DNA from: Trichoplax sp. H2
Taxonomy: Eukaryota > Placozoa > Uniplacotomia > Trichoplacea
DNA length: 23,054 nucleotides
Assembly (NCBI GenBank): GCA_003344405.1
Contig: NOWV01000413.1
Coordinates: 1 to 23,054 of the forward strand
Direction: 5' to 3'
Part shown: piece after piece, positions 9,922-20,582 of the stretch
How the letters are laid out: each line of letters begins with the position of its first letter
Position numbering within the stretch: position 1 is the stretch's first letter
Position numbers and translations under genes: made by a program
The notes under the pieces: generated by a model
Seen by the model: only the letters and a program-made list of their open reading frames with translations
Told to the model about the DNA's origin: nothing
Database searches by the model: none

Positions 9922-12048
9922 ATGAAGATGGATGATCACGTAGTATCGACATTTCCGTCGCCTCCTAGCGAATATTATAGTTGTTATACAGAAGAGAATG
10001 TTCGGGATGGCTTAACACCAAAGCCACCGCCAATTATCGAAGGCAGTTATGAAATTTATGGCATGAAATTCGATGTAGGTGGTGAAAAAGAAGAGTGTAC
10101 AGTACAGTAGTTTAGAATATATTCAATCTAGTGCATTTGCATCGTTGGACAACGCGTAGAAAACATACTGTACTCTCTCCTCGATATATCGATGGATGTA
10201 GAAAGAGTGTTATAAGAATAAATGATCCGTGATTAACTTGATCTAGTTACATGTCGGACTAGAAATGCGTTGTGTAAATTCCTGATTGAACTACTCTTAC
10301 TCATAATTAATTATCGCTAAGGAAGTACAATTACGCTTTATCTTTCATTTTTTCATTTTCAGACTCGTGATCCAACAATTCGATCGCTAGAAAGTCAAAA
10401 GATTCAGCAAGTATTCCGAAAAGAAGGTAGTGTAGGTAAATCTTAACGCTATCCTTAGAATATGTGTAGATAACTATCATAAATATACTGCTACTAAATG
10501 TGATCAACATCAGCCAATTACACTTTTATTCTTCGATATGAACACTCATTGCCGACAGTCTTTTTGTTCATCCCCTTTTGTGGTAGATTAGTAACAAGTA
10601 CGATCTGTAGTAATCTATAGTAATAGAAGCGCACTGCATGATTCTACAGGGACAAGAGTCTAAAAGCGAAATGGACTCGTAAACCATTGAATCATAATGC
10701 AACAGTCGTTACTACCAACAAGAATTTTAAGAATTGATGCATAATCATACTTGTAAGCTATTCTTAAAAGCATTATTCACGCAGACTGCTCACACATTGA
10801 TTGATATGCAATCGCCTCAGCTAGGAAGTAGAATTATGATTAGCTGTAAAGCTCCTACTGTATTTACAGTTAGCAAATTGACCAAAGATGATCGGATTCA
10901 ATCAACTTTGTAACGATTGTGTATTCAAAATTTCCAGATCGATTAGCAGAAATGAGAAAGATCAATTTCTCCATTTTGGTCAATTTTATCGAGTTACTAG
11001 ATCTAATAACCAAATCTCCATTTTCACCCAAGGTCAGTTTTTGATGATATGATAAGCCTTAATGTAGTAATTATGACATGTTTCGTATTTGAATTATGTG
11101 AATTAATGTTATTTACTAAAGGAAATGACTCATATTGTGTTATACTAATATCAACTGAAATTGAGATTAGCAATGTCACGACAACCTGTCTTAGCCTTCA
11201 GCGTAACTTCTAGACAATTTTAACTGTGCCAGAAAGCAATCTACGAATATCGATTGTTTATAATTTGCCATACAATATAATATTTACTAGTGTTATCATT
11301 TATGCAAGGCAGCGTTTTCCAATTGATAGTAATATATGCATATCAATCGTTACCAAACATTGTCTTAAGCAAATTCTGTATTGATGTAAGTAAACTAAAT
11401 CGATGCTCTAATTTAACAAATACACTTGTTAACAGAGGCATGAAAAACTGAGCCATCTTGGCACTCTTTTCATCAATATTCATCATTTAATTAACGAATA
11501 CAGGCCGCATCAGGTAGCTGTCTATATTACACACAATTACTATCAAAATTGTGATAGCATTAAATAAATAGGTTAATAATACAGATCAACCATTATTCAT
11601 ATGCTCTATGATGGCCTTATTTTTTTCCTTTTATTCATAACAACTTCAATCAGGCAAGAGAGACACTCAAGGCTATTCTTGAATTACAGAAAAGACAAAA
11701 ATTAGAAGCTGTAGAAAAAATTAATAAGTACGTATGCAAAATAACCTCAAAGCTATTGATTTATCTAAAAAAAAATTAAGGTTATTTCAGTCAATGTAAA
11801 TGTTTGTGACTCCTCCTTCGATGTGGTTTCTACTTAGATGCATCGATGAAGTTGAAAATATTATTAACACGTGCGGGAATTTATTGGAGCCCGTATGTAA
11901 AGAAGAAAAAATTGAGTCAAGCGATAAAAATGACATTACGAATACAGAGGAAAGTGAAACGATGAAAATTGTCAACAATAATGACAATATTCAGCTTTGT
12001 TCGCCTGTCAATCGGTGGCTGTGTAAAATTACGGATGAAATGGAATAA
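9922..12048 (+). CDS. MED7: Mediator complex subunit 7, complete, 6 exons
   Basis: A nuclear subunit of the Mediator middle module, which links transcription factors to RNA polymerase II; MED7 pairs with MED21. Exons: 9922-10074, 10363-10426, 10938-11032, 11436-11513, 11654-11727, 11838-12048. All have GT-AG borders and compatible phases, giving 675 nt (224 aa; human MED7 is 233). Recognised segments in order: YTEENVRDGLTPKPPPI, the family N-terminal signature; IRSLESQKI; MRKINFSILVNFIELLDLI; INIHHLINEYRPHQARETL, the most conserved stretch; then a helix rich in charged residues, LELQKRQKLEAVEKINK, that forms the coiled coil with MED21. A variable acidic linker follows, and the closing WLCKITDEME resembles the vertebrate end. 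Two ATGs (9922 and 9928) are possible starts. Read-through of the first donor gives a short frame ending at 10110, which is not the gene. It is convergent with RNASEH2A. Confidence 0.95.
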
Positions 12049-12688
12049 CATTTTCCATACTATGAAGATATCTAAAGCAGGGATATTGTCCTTCTTTGGA
12101 TTATTGAACAGCTTAATTGGTTGTATATCATAGCAAGTTAGCTGTATTTCTCTCGATTACTAAATTTAAAAAGATATCTCGAAGTCGGATATGTTGACCA
12201 TTGTACTGTATACTTGTACGATATATTATTTAAATTTCGCTTTACTGTAATGATTACAGTCAATATCTATTACGGCTAATGTACTACTGTTTTCTTATAA
12301 ATAATTTCGTTCGCCGTTTACACTAATGCTTAGGCAAAGTACATTTGCCACTCTTTGTAAAGGTCATAAAATTTTATTCTTGATTTATAAAGCCAACTCT
12401 AATTCAACAAGTGATTAATTATACATGTAACCTGATTTTAAATTATAAGAAAACACCTAAAGTATAATTAGAATTTACCAACGCCTCCTTCATGCTGTGA
12501 TGCATTGGCGGGATCAAATTCTTATTGCTAGGAAGTAAAATTTTATCCAAAAGATTTATTTCTTGGACTGATGTCGAAAGCCCAACGTTAGTTACTTTTG
12601 TTACAATTTTGGAATACAAAATAGCCATATTTACATTACGTCAGCGAAATAATAATATACACCGTTTGAAAATAGATTGAAAGTCCAT
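12049..12688. other. Convergent 3' ends of MED7 and RNASEH2A
   Basis: This 640-bp interval must hold both 3' untranslated regions. Minus-strand AATAAA hexamers occur at 12555-12560 and 12373-12378 and could end RNASEH2A. I find no perfect AATAAA on the plus strand close to the MED7 stop. A 61-codon minus-strand frame at 12443-12628 falls in the RNASEH2A 3' flank; I recognise nothing in it. Confidence 0.5.
12555..12560 (-). terminator. Candidate polyadenylation signal for RNASEH2A
   Basis: AATAAA on the minus strand about 130 bases beyond the stop codon. A second hexamer lies at 12373-12378. Which is used cannot be told from sequence. Confidence 0.35.
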
Positions 12689-15476
12689 TTAAAACTTGAC
12701 AACTTGTTTTAGCTTTCTCGACTCCAGAAAGTTGTGCCGTTTAACAGCTTTTTCCTGAACTCCTTTCTGAGTGAAGAATGATAGTAGCGAAACGGTATTA
12801 TCGTTATCAAATTCCTCGTCATCCTCCCTGAAATACGATATATAAAGCAAGAATTTAGACCTACCCTAAAAACACTTTTTACCTTGGGAAATATACGAAG
12901 ATCAAAGATTTAATTCAACTAAAAAATATACCAATGAACGCGAACTGCAGACTCATCCAAGATTTTCTGGCATGTTGACCAACTAAACCTCACAAATTGT
13001 GGGTAACCAAACACCTTATCCAAATTTGAATTCAACCACTTTTGTGTAGCTGGATCTATCATACGACAGTAATCATAGGCGTGTTTAAGGATATTATATA
13101 ACTGATAAAGCGACACAATCTATCACAATATCATTCATAAAATATTATGCACAATCTAAAAACTTAGTGGATACTAGAATTTATCAATAGGAAATGCTAA
13201 ATTTAATACCAGATGGATATCCACATCCATAATCGGACGAATTATAGGATTCATCTTCTGGAAATTTCCAATTACTTAGGACTTTATCTCTAGTTACCTA
13301 AATTCATCATTGAATAGACTTAGTGCACAATCCAATATATTTAAATTTTAATTTTCGAATTCTGCTACTGGGCCGTCATATATAATGTAAATAATATCCT
13401 TACATGTAGTATTTGTAATATAGCAACTATTTAAGTAATTTACCGATTAACAAAGAGTCTATCAACCGACTGTTGAATGATGCAAATCACCAATTGGCAT
13501 TACCTTGGCAATAATGCTTGCAGCGCTGACGCATGGAAATAATGCATCTGCCTTTGGAGTTACTTTAATGGTAATATCAGGAAATAGTTCAGATAGTTTG
13601 TTTTGATAATTTTCCGCTACACCAACGGTATCGACGTAAATCTAATCAATAACATTATATCGTATCTTTAATAATACTTGGAAGTATTCTTTGTTAACAT
13701 CATGACATGGTTAAAAGCACCTTCGTCCATACAGCAATATGTGAAATTTACAACATTACCTCTTTTACTTGAACTCCCTTCTGGATCGATTGTCTTATCA
13801 AGTTTATAGCGGCATCATGCGATACGGCATTTAAGCTATATTTCGTCCTGAAAATAGAAATAGTAAAGTCATGCAAGAGTCAGATTACTGAACATGTCCA
13901 TTATACACATAGCCGCTATCCACTGTAGTCGATATCACTGATTTCAAATGATAAACTATTAATGCACTGGTACGAATGCCTCATTCATAGTGCTAATACA
14001 ATGCAATCTGCGTCAGAGTTGTCTATTTGCACCATGTGATTGGGGGAAGATTACAACTAGATATGTATATAAATATACCTTGCAAGCATTTTTGTGGATA
14101 TATCGCTGGGTGAAATAATCTCTACTAACCAACCAACAGAATCATCCGAGTTTATCTTTTGAAATAGTTCGTCTCTCATATCTTCCGTAAGAACCTTAGA
14201 GTCTAGATTTCATTTTAAAGGTAGTAAATAGCAACAATGAACAGAAATATAAATTTTTAGTTTATAACTTTCAATTTTACTATTGCAAGTCCATTGTGAT
14301 TTATCACTTTACAGATTGCTATGTACTGGATGGAAAACTATCTATAAGTATCCATCAAGGCACCCACCCTTACCAATCCATCTCGACATTATTTCTCTAT
14401 AGTATCGGATAACATGAACTAATTGTCAATAAACCAATGCTAGTAATACGATAAGCTACAAAATTTGCATTCGCTATATTAGTAAAACTACTAGCAATAG
14501 GATCAAAATAATATGTTTAATCAGTATCAGACTGCCTACTGAGTGACTACCTTGCACGCACCATTCACATAGATTGCACATAGAAGAATCCTGTAAATCG
14601 AGTAAACTAATCACTAAGCAGTATTGTCGATGATTTTTGTTCAAACACTCCAAATCAGAAAAAATTTTATAATTTTGGGACGATGAGCGATTAATCTTTA
14701 GAATGGTTGATACACGTACGCTCAAAATATGATAAGTTACCTGCTACTCCTAATTCCTTCACTTTTTCAGATTGAGATAATGGATAATAACAAGCACCGT
14801 AAACCATTGCACCTAAACAAATTGAATATTAACTATATTAGGTATACGAGTATGTTTGTCGATTAGAGCATCCTAATTCAATTCTTTATTACAGTTACTA
14901 TACTATGCATGCTGCACTTTCAAGTTGTTTTAAAACTGTGACTGACAAAAACCAAAATCCAATCCTACGATTTTATTGCTGTTATTAGCGTTGTTACTCG
15001 ATTGGCGTAATCAACTATGCGAGTGGAAGAGGTCGCTTAGTCCATTTTTACCACGGTACACTACTGTCGTTGTCAAGGTTAATTTGATCATGACGTTTTG
15101 TGACGATGGAAATGGCTCGAACATCATCAATTTACCGATGTAATGCCATTTTTTTCCATTTAGCCAACTGTCCATCATCACAATAAGATATCGCACTCTT
15201 GAGGTAGACTCGCTTGCAATCGTACTTTTATTGGCAGAAAACTCTACATGTACAGTAGATCAAAGCTAGGACTACTAGAATTAGAGTCGGTGCAATATGA
15301 TCCTATCATTTGCTTATTCTAAATTGATTGAGTATTGGACATTTGTACCTAGAACTGGACCTCGGCCTGCTTCGTCGATACCTAAGCAACACGGTTCATT
15401 TTGAGCAGCTTGCGGTGTTGCCAGAAGTCAACACACAGCTTTTACTATTATCCATTTCGTACTGACTAATATCCAT
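12689..15476 (-). CDS. RNASEH2A: Ribonuclease H2 catalytic subunit A, 8 exons, exon 1 out of frame by one base
   Basis: Catalytic subunit of nuclear RNase H2, which cuts RNA in RNA-DNA hybrids and at single ribonucleotides in DNA. Exons: 15349-15476, 14741-14812, 14079-14202, 13760-13847, 13504-13641, 13210-13297, 12932-13055, 12689-12827, all GT-AG. Length is 901 nt; skipping one base gives 299 aa, the human length. Seen: GIDEAGRGPVL (catalytic DE), VADSK (catalytic Asp), VGW, KYSLNAVSHDAA, VDTVG (catalytic Asp), KADALFPCVSAASIIAKV, TRD (catalytic Asp), DYGCGYPSDP, FGYPQFVRFSW, and a C-terminal TVSLLSFF like the PCNA-binding box. Oddity: the start frame MDISQYEMDNSKSCVL...SCSK matches the family without gaps but meets UGA at 15396-15398. 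Skipping its U gives KEPCCLGIDEAGRGP and alignment resumes. A base error, an allele, a programmed +1 shift or a CUG start in the other frame could each explain this. Confidence 0.93.
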
Positions 15477-16150
15477 GTTGGAAATACCACTGCTACAATA
15501 TTGCTGCAAAAGGCTCAAAATTGAAAAATTGGAAATCAAATCCCAAGTGTTATGTCGGCAATGGAATCGATCAATATTTTTCGTTGAAATGGCCTTTCCA
15601 GCTTATATTAATTGATCTCAAATTTCCATAGCTGGTCAAATTACTGTACCGATTTGCAAGTAAGCGAACCAAAACTGCATGGCCAAAAACGCGGGAAATT
15701 CGCTTGAAGGGCATTTAACTTTGAAAGCTTGACGTTACTTTCCGCTATGTGTGCGCATGAGTAGTCGCTGTTGTAAAAGAATCCTTCTCTACTTCAGTAT
15801 ACTGGTATAGTATAGATACTGATTCATACGTTACGACCAGTCTAGTTATGCTGCAGTTAGTCGTGACTGCTGTCACAGTAGAGTCGTACTGGACTCCGGA
15901 TAGGTGTCCGTCCTATCTTACTGTCTATCTGTCCATGATACATTGCCTACTCATGTGTTTCTGTATTAGGTCAAATTGATGTTGGTACGGTATAAAAGTT
16001 ATCCAACTAATGGTCATTTATTTTATCAATTTCTCAATCCTCTCTTCCCTACAAATTCCCGGCTTTTATACTCTCGACAACAGATTATGTCATAGGATGT
16101 CTGTAGAATCAATAGTAAGCCTTCCTAACACCACTTGCAAGTCCTAACCA
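15477..16150. promoter_or_regulatory. Upstream region of RNASEH2A
   Basis: Contains a sequence reading TTTCCCGC on the minus strand (15691-15698), about 215 bp before the RNASEH2A start. This fits the E2F consensus TTTSSCGC. A CHR-like TTTGAA lies 22 bp further upstream (15720-15725). Such pairs are typical of cell-cycle promoters, and vertebrate RNASEH2A is expressed in proliferating cells. The stretch from about 15780 is rich in short ACTGTA and GTATACT motifs. No exon is seen. Confidence 0.4.
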
Positions 16151-16154
16151 TAGA

Positions 16155-16335
16155 GGTTCTTCCCCATAGTCCTAATATTGCTCTTCTACAGTATATCGCA
16201 CTGATATAGATACTGTGCTAACCTTAGCACTTTTGATAGATCAGCACAATACTGTACAAGCAATAGTGGTTCTTCCCTGTAATTGTCCTAACATGGCGAT
16301 CCTGTATAGTGTGACAGTGCTATATACTGTATTAG
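16155..16335. repeat. Two-copy diverged direct repeat, about 113-bp offset
   Basis: GGTTCTTCCC followed by a GTCCTAA segment, a CTT/CTGTA segment and ATACTGT occurs from about 16155 and again from about 16268, with many substitutions. Both copies end in ATATA-ACTGT phrases. A TACTGTAC octamer (16250-16257) sits between them. It is non-coding as far as I can see. Confidence 0.45.
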
Positions 16336-17370
16336 AGTAGAAATATCTATGATAGGATAATTTTGTTAGTCTATCCTTATTTAGCTAACTTCTAATTTCG
16401 CTATACTGTGTTGTAATGTAGCACTGGCTTGTTATAACAGTGACATACATACAATTATACGTGCAATAAAGGACTAAAAGCAGCGTTCTTTTTAGCTTTT
16501 AGTATGTATCTATTTTAATTTACTATAGAAAGTACCTAGAAAATGATAATATCTTTTAGTTTTACCCTGCCAAATCTTTATGTCGCCATCTTTTCTTCTT
16601 AACTAATTTACAAGGTAATATATAGATTACTATAGGAATAACTTAAGCGCAATCGCCTAATCTAAAGAAAGAGCCTTCGATAGTATATTGAGATTATAGA
16701 TGAATTTGACTTAGTAACTAAACCCTATCCATAGAGAAAGGGGATTTATAACACGACAGTAAAGTAGTGTAATGTTGGTTATAATCTTACAGTTACCGTA
16801 TAACTTCACACTAAAACATCAACTGTCAATACTAATATCCCCAAAAAATAGCCATAGTTGTCATACAAAAATTTCTTGAAAAGCGATTACTGCGATCTTT
16901 ATAAAATTCGAATTTTTCGGATTCCGGATCCAGGTCGGATTTGTCCGATATAATTCTAATTTTAATTTTTGGGATTTTAATTTTTTGAAAAATGTTATAA
17001 GAGTTGACTTTGAAATTTGAACTTTTTGTTATGAATTTGAAACTTGAGAATTTTATGAAGTGACATGAAAGTTACATTAGGAAAGTTTAGTTGAGAAAAT
17101 AGAAAAAAGATGGCAAATGGCAGAGATGGTGTTGATTATTAAGTAGTTAGACTGTTATTTTTATGACTAAATCTTGATGTTTAAAGGTTAATTTTTAGAC
17201 TTTTGTAATGCACAATGATTGAAAATTAAGTTGGAAGCGAAGCTGGAGGCATTTTATAGTTAGTTTGATAGTTTTATAGTGTTTTGTAAGGGAATCATAA
17301 GGTAATTTGAGTCTGAACTTTTAATGATTTTTTTATTAAGCGGTGCAAAGTAGTTTTTTTGAAAAGGATC
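16336..17370. other. AT-rich non-coding stretch, no gene recognised
   Basis: No splice-bounded frame or family was seen. From about 16970 the plus strand becomes strikingly T- and G-rich with few Cs, continuing to about 17720. This strand skew differs from the rest of the window. The phrase GGATTCCGGATCC at about 16919-16931 is locally GC-rich. Confidence 0.4.
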
Positions 17371-17377
17371 TTAATTG

Positions 17378-17480
17378 TGATTGGTTAATAAATATTTAGT
17401 TTTAAGTACCACTGAGGGCTCTGCGAAGCCTATAAATGATAGTGCAATCAGAAAATTTAGAGTAGAGAGTAAGAGGAGAT
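17378..17480 (+). promoter_or_regulatory. Possible plus-strand promoter (inverted CCAAT plus TATA)
   Basis: TGATTGG (17378-17384, an inverted CCAAT box) is followed about 50 bp later by TATAAATG (17431-17438), and about 25-30 bp after that by CAATCAGAAAATT, where a start could lie. Order and spacing fit a classical polymerase II promoter on the plus strand. Plausible targets are the unidentified exons from 18078 or, with a long leader intron, the FAS gene at 22744. There is no start-site evidence in the sequence itself. Confidence 0.3.
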
Positions 17481-18077
17481 TCTTTTGAAGAACTCGTTGA
17501 ATTTTAAAGGCCTTCGGGGTCGAACTGTTGTAAGTTAAAAACGTTCGTCATTTTGTTAGGTTGTTTGGTTGTTGACAGTTTCAATTTTATCTTTATTTTA
17601 TTTGCTTACTTATAATACTTAGAGTTAAGTATTTGGAAGGTTGTTTGATCAGACTCTCTCACATTTTCTTAATAAATTGTTGATCGGTTGTTTCCCCAAT
17701 TTTTTTTTGGATGTCAAAGTTTTGTTAAGTCGACCAGAGTGCAAAGAAAGTAGAATCACAGTTTGTTAGAACTTTAATAGCTTGGTTTCTACACATTTCA
17801 TTCCATTACATACATGTACTGAAATTAGTAGTCATATGCATGATTCCAAAGTTAATCGTACTAACTATTACTCATGAACTGTTAAGGAAGCGTTTATAAA
17901 TGCAGTGTATCGTGTAATAAAGTTTCTAGCTCTACTCATCACCCTATTTATTCTACAAAACATTATTATTTCTCAACGGTGAATAGCAGACATGAATCAA
18001 TTTAAATTAGAGGATCCACACAGTTCATCATGAAATGTTTTTGAACAACAAAATGATCTATTTTCTTAAATCTTCAG

Positions 18078-18790
18078 TCAGTGTATGATCCTAAACTTCT
18101 TACTCGTCTAACGAAACATGAAATCAAATTAATCTATTTTGCAATTAATAATTTCCTGGTACGAAGGTACTTAGCAAAGGTCAACCATATCATGTCGTTA
18201 ACCAATTAGATCATAACCAGGGATCATTTCCATCAAACATGCACCCAGCTAGTTGAATTAGGCATAAAGTCCCCGTAGTAACCGAGTAATAGTCTCCTGT
18301 TATCACTATTAGTCATCTACTGTTCTATTACAATCAGCTGAGATTGTTTTAGTCCCACCACTGAGAAATTAAGATGACTACTGGTATACACAATATCAAG
18401 TTATTCCCTCATAAAATAACAACTTTTAATGACAGTCAGATATCATGGGATTGGAAAAATTATTCTTTTGTTTCTAGTCTATGTTATATTAAGTCTTTCC
18501 TATAGCCGATCGGTCCAGTTTGTGATAGAATTGCTGCAATAGCATTGGAATGGGTAGATGACTGCAATGCTGCCGATCTTTACTTAATAAAGACTCAGAG
18601 TTTAGCGCTAACTTTAATACATTTACAGCCTTCAATTTTCAAAAACCTGAGCAACGTGCATGTTAACATACTGATTTATTGTGTACAGTTGTAAGTATCA
18701 TTATTTAGAATGGTTTAGTCTAAAGCTATGATTAAGATTATTCTTCAGGGATTTAGTAATCAAAAATATTTTTCTTACATCATTTCTCAT
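18078..18790 (+). CDS. Unidentified spliced gene: three phase-compatible exons
   Basis: I do not recognise this protein. Three open segments have good splice borders and matching phases: 18078-18158 (acceptor CTTCAG, donor CTG|GTACGA, 27 codons), 18506-18690 (acceptor TTTCCTATAG, donor GTT|GTAAGTAT) and 18749-18790 (acceptor TTCTTCAG, donor CAT|GTAAAAG). They read through as SVYDPKLLTRLTKHEIKLIY and PIGPVCDRIAAIALEWVDDC, then a leucine-rich helical stretch, then LDLVIKNIFLTSFL. The composition suggests a helical protein, perhaps of the HEAT/ARM kind. The middle exon stays open for 61 codons in AT-rich DNA, which is unusual by chance. The start exon is not found. A possible promoter lies at 17378-17480. 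Chance open frames or a decaying gene remain possible. Confidence 0.45.
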
Positions 18791-19176
18791 GTAAAAGTAG
18801 CTGTACGTAAAATAATTAGATTAAAATATATGCGAAATAAAGGTTAAGGCAGATAGATCTCTTTTAATCATTCAACCAGTGAAATTTTGCAAGTATCAGA
18901 ATGGTTTATACAACTTTTAAAAGTTGTTTACAGTTAATGTATGCACGTAGTCTTTTATGCTATTGTATAAAGCAAAATACATTGAGCACATAGAAATAAC
19001 AACTGTTGTAGTACCATTTCTTTAGTCGAAATACAATATAATGTTAGCTCCGGCATTTCAATGTCCTCGTCTACCTAGGCATGATATATTTAGATTTATA
19101 TCGTTTACTAAATATCCATAATGTTGACTTGGATGCTAAATGAATCAAGCTCAATAACGCTCTTGTAACAATAGTG

Positions 19177-19645
19177 TCTGAAGTTTCTATTATTGAATCT
19201 TACTATATATGATCGGGGTACTCTTACTAAGAACAAGCTGCCTCCGGCTATCGATAAACGATTACGATTAATAGCTACTGTTAAATCCGTCATTGTTAGC
19301 TTAACTAATTATTCTGCAGTAGAACAATGTTCCCTTAAGGCATGGCGGCTATACTGTTCTTATTTTTGCCTCTTCAACTATTGTCTTTGCATTAATACAC
19401 ATAATACCATCTTTCCCTATAAATAGTTTGGCGTTATCCCAAAAAAATATAAGAAATTTTAAAATTTTAAAACATCTATATTGGTTTCATATGGATGCAA
19501 TTGGCCTTAATTCATTTTTATGTACTATGAAGGTAGCATTTAACTGTGGTAAGTGTTTTTTATCATTTCCTTTCTGCACAGTAACGAAGTTAATTTAGAA
19601 AAGGAGATACCTTCTGTTAAATTGTATTTTTTTGCATCTTATTAA
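19177..19645 (+). other. Possible further exons of the unidentified gene
   Basis: A frame opens after an AG at 19175-19176 and runs to 19426, reading CLKFLLLNLTIYDRGTLTKN at its start. A donor GCA|GTAGAA at about 19319 could end it. A strong acceptor (TTTCCTTTCTGCACAG) at 19581 is followed by a short frame, NEVNLEKEIPSVKLYFFASY, and a stop at 19643-19645. The phases do not join cleanly to the exon ending at 18790 or to each other, so at least one exon would be missing from this model. The minus-strand frame at 19108-19293 is the shadow. Confidence 0.2.
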
Positions 19646-20582
19646 CAAACTAATTACTTAGCACTTTTAATAAAAATGAAACTTTTGACTATTTGATCAC
19701 TTAATACTACAGTACTTCAGTATTTTAGCGAGTATGCCCTGACGGGCTTACAAAATTTGGTAATCCACAAGTGAAACGGCAATAACCACTGACCAATATC
19801 ACGAATCGTTTCTCATGTAATCTATATCATACATACGAAGCTAATTAATTTAATAAGATTAACACCACTTCAAGTACTCAAATATTTAAGATTATCGTCA
19901 GATTATAGATTACACCCTCCAGGTAAATTAAGTCATTTTTGGTATATTATTCTTAATTCATCGTCAATATATCACAATTAATACTGCATACAGTTAAATG
20001 AATCTGCCACAGTCAGAGGGTCTATTTACAAACTTTGTGATACTGTACTAATATAAAGGATATGGTGTATTTGAATGATAAAGTAATTTAATTAACTTAC
20101 TCCTTAATTAAATGGTTAGGTTTATAGCCATTGTACGATGACTTGAGAACTGCATTATATTCGGCATTTCTCCTTCGCAAGTACATAACATTTCAAAGGA
20201 CGCCATGCGTAACTACTCTAAGTGAAATCGTAATAATCCATTATTACTAACATACGTTATTAATTTTAGAAAATGAATTGTAATTCGTAGCACTTACGTC
20301 CAAGATCAAATTACGTTTTGAAATAGATTCGTGAAACTATAGTTTTATGCATGAATAGTAAGCTATAAATCGTGTTTGTGGAACTTTATTGTAGATAAAA
20401 TGATCGATAAATTATAGAACTGATCATTCATTTACTTCGCAATCTTTGTTCCCTTTTTACTATTCTACAAATGTACCACATAACAGGATACAACCTAAAA
20501 TCACCCATTTCGACGTATTTCTGCTAATAAAGTATAAGATTAAATTTCTTTTGCTATAATAATTGTAAGTCGACAAAACTAC
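19646..20582. other. AT-rich non-coding stretch, nothing recognised
   Basis: No exon with convincing splice borders, no repeat longer than a few bases and no RNA gene was seen. One TACTGTAC octamer occurs at 20041-20048. Confidence 0.4.

Noticed and set aside
9647-9922. Plus-strand frames before MED7 as an upstream gene or MED7 extension
   Set aside because: Two overlapping frames contain the TGTACAGT hairpin, match nothing, and the MED7 family start fits the ATG at 9922/9928.
12443-12628. 61-codon minus-strand frame between MED7 and RNASEH2A
   Set aside because: No recognised motif, no splice signals, and it lies in the expected 3' untranslated region of RNASEH2A.
14474-14725. Minus-strand frame of 83 codons
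   Set aside because: Falls in the RNASEH2A intron between 14202 and 14741; hydrophobic run from AT-rich DNA, no conserved motif.
15011-15196. Minus-strand frame of 61 codons
   Set aside because: Falls in the first RNASEH2A intron (14813-15348) and has no family resemblance.
15349-15476. RNASEH2A as a decayed pseudogene
   Set aside because: Only one base disturbs the frame; all catalytic motifs, eight exons, all splice sites and the C-terminal PCNA-box-like motif are kept.
17505-17530. tRNA T-arm-like GGGGTCGAAC
   Set aside because: No matching acceptor stem, anticodon arm or D-arm can be built around it.
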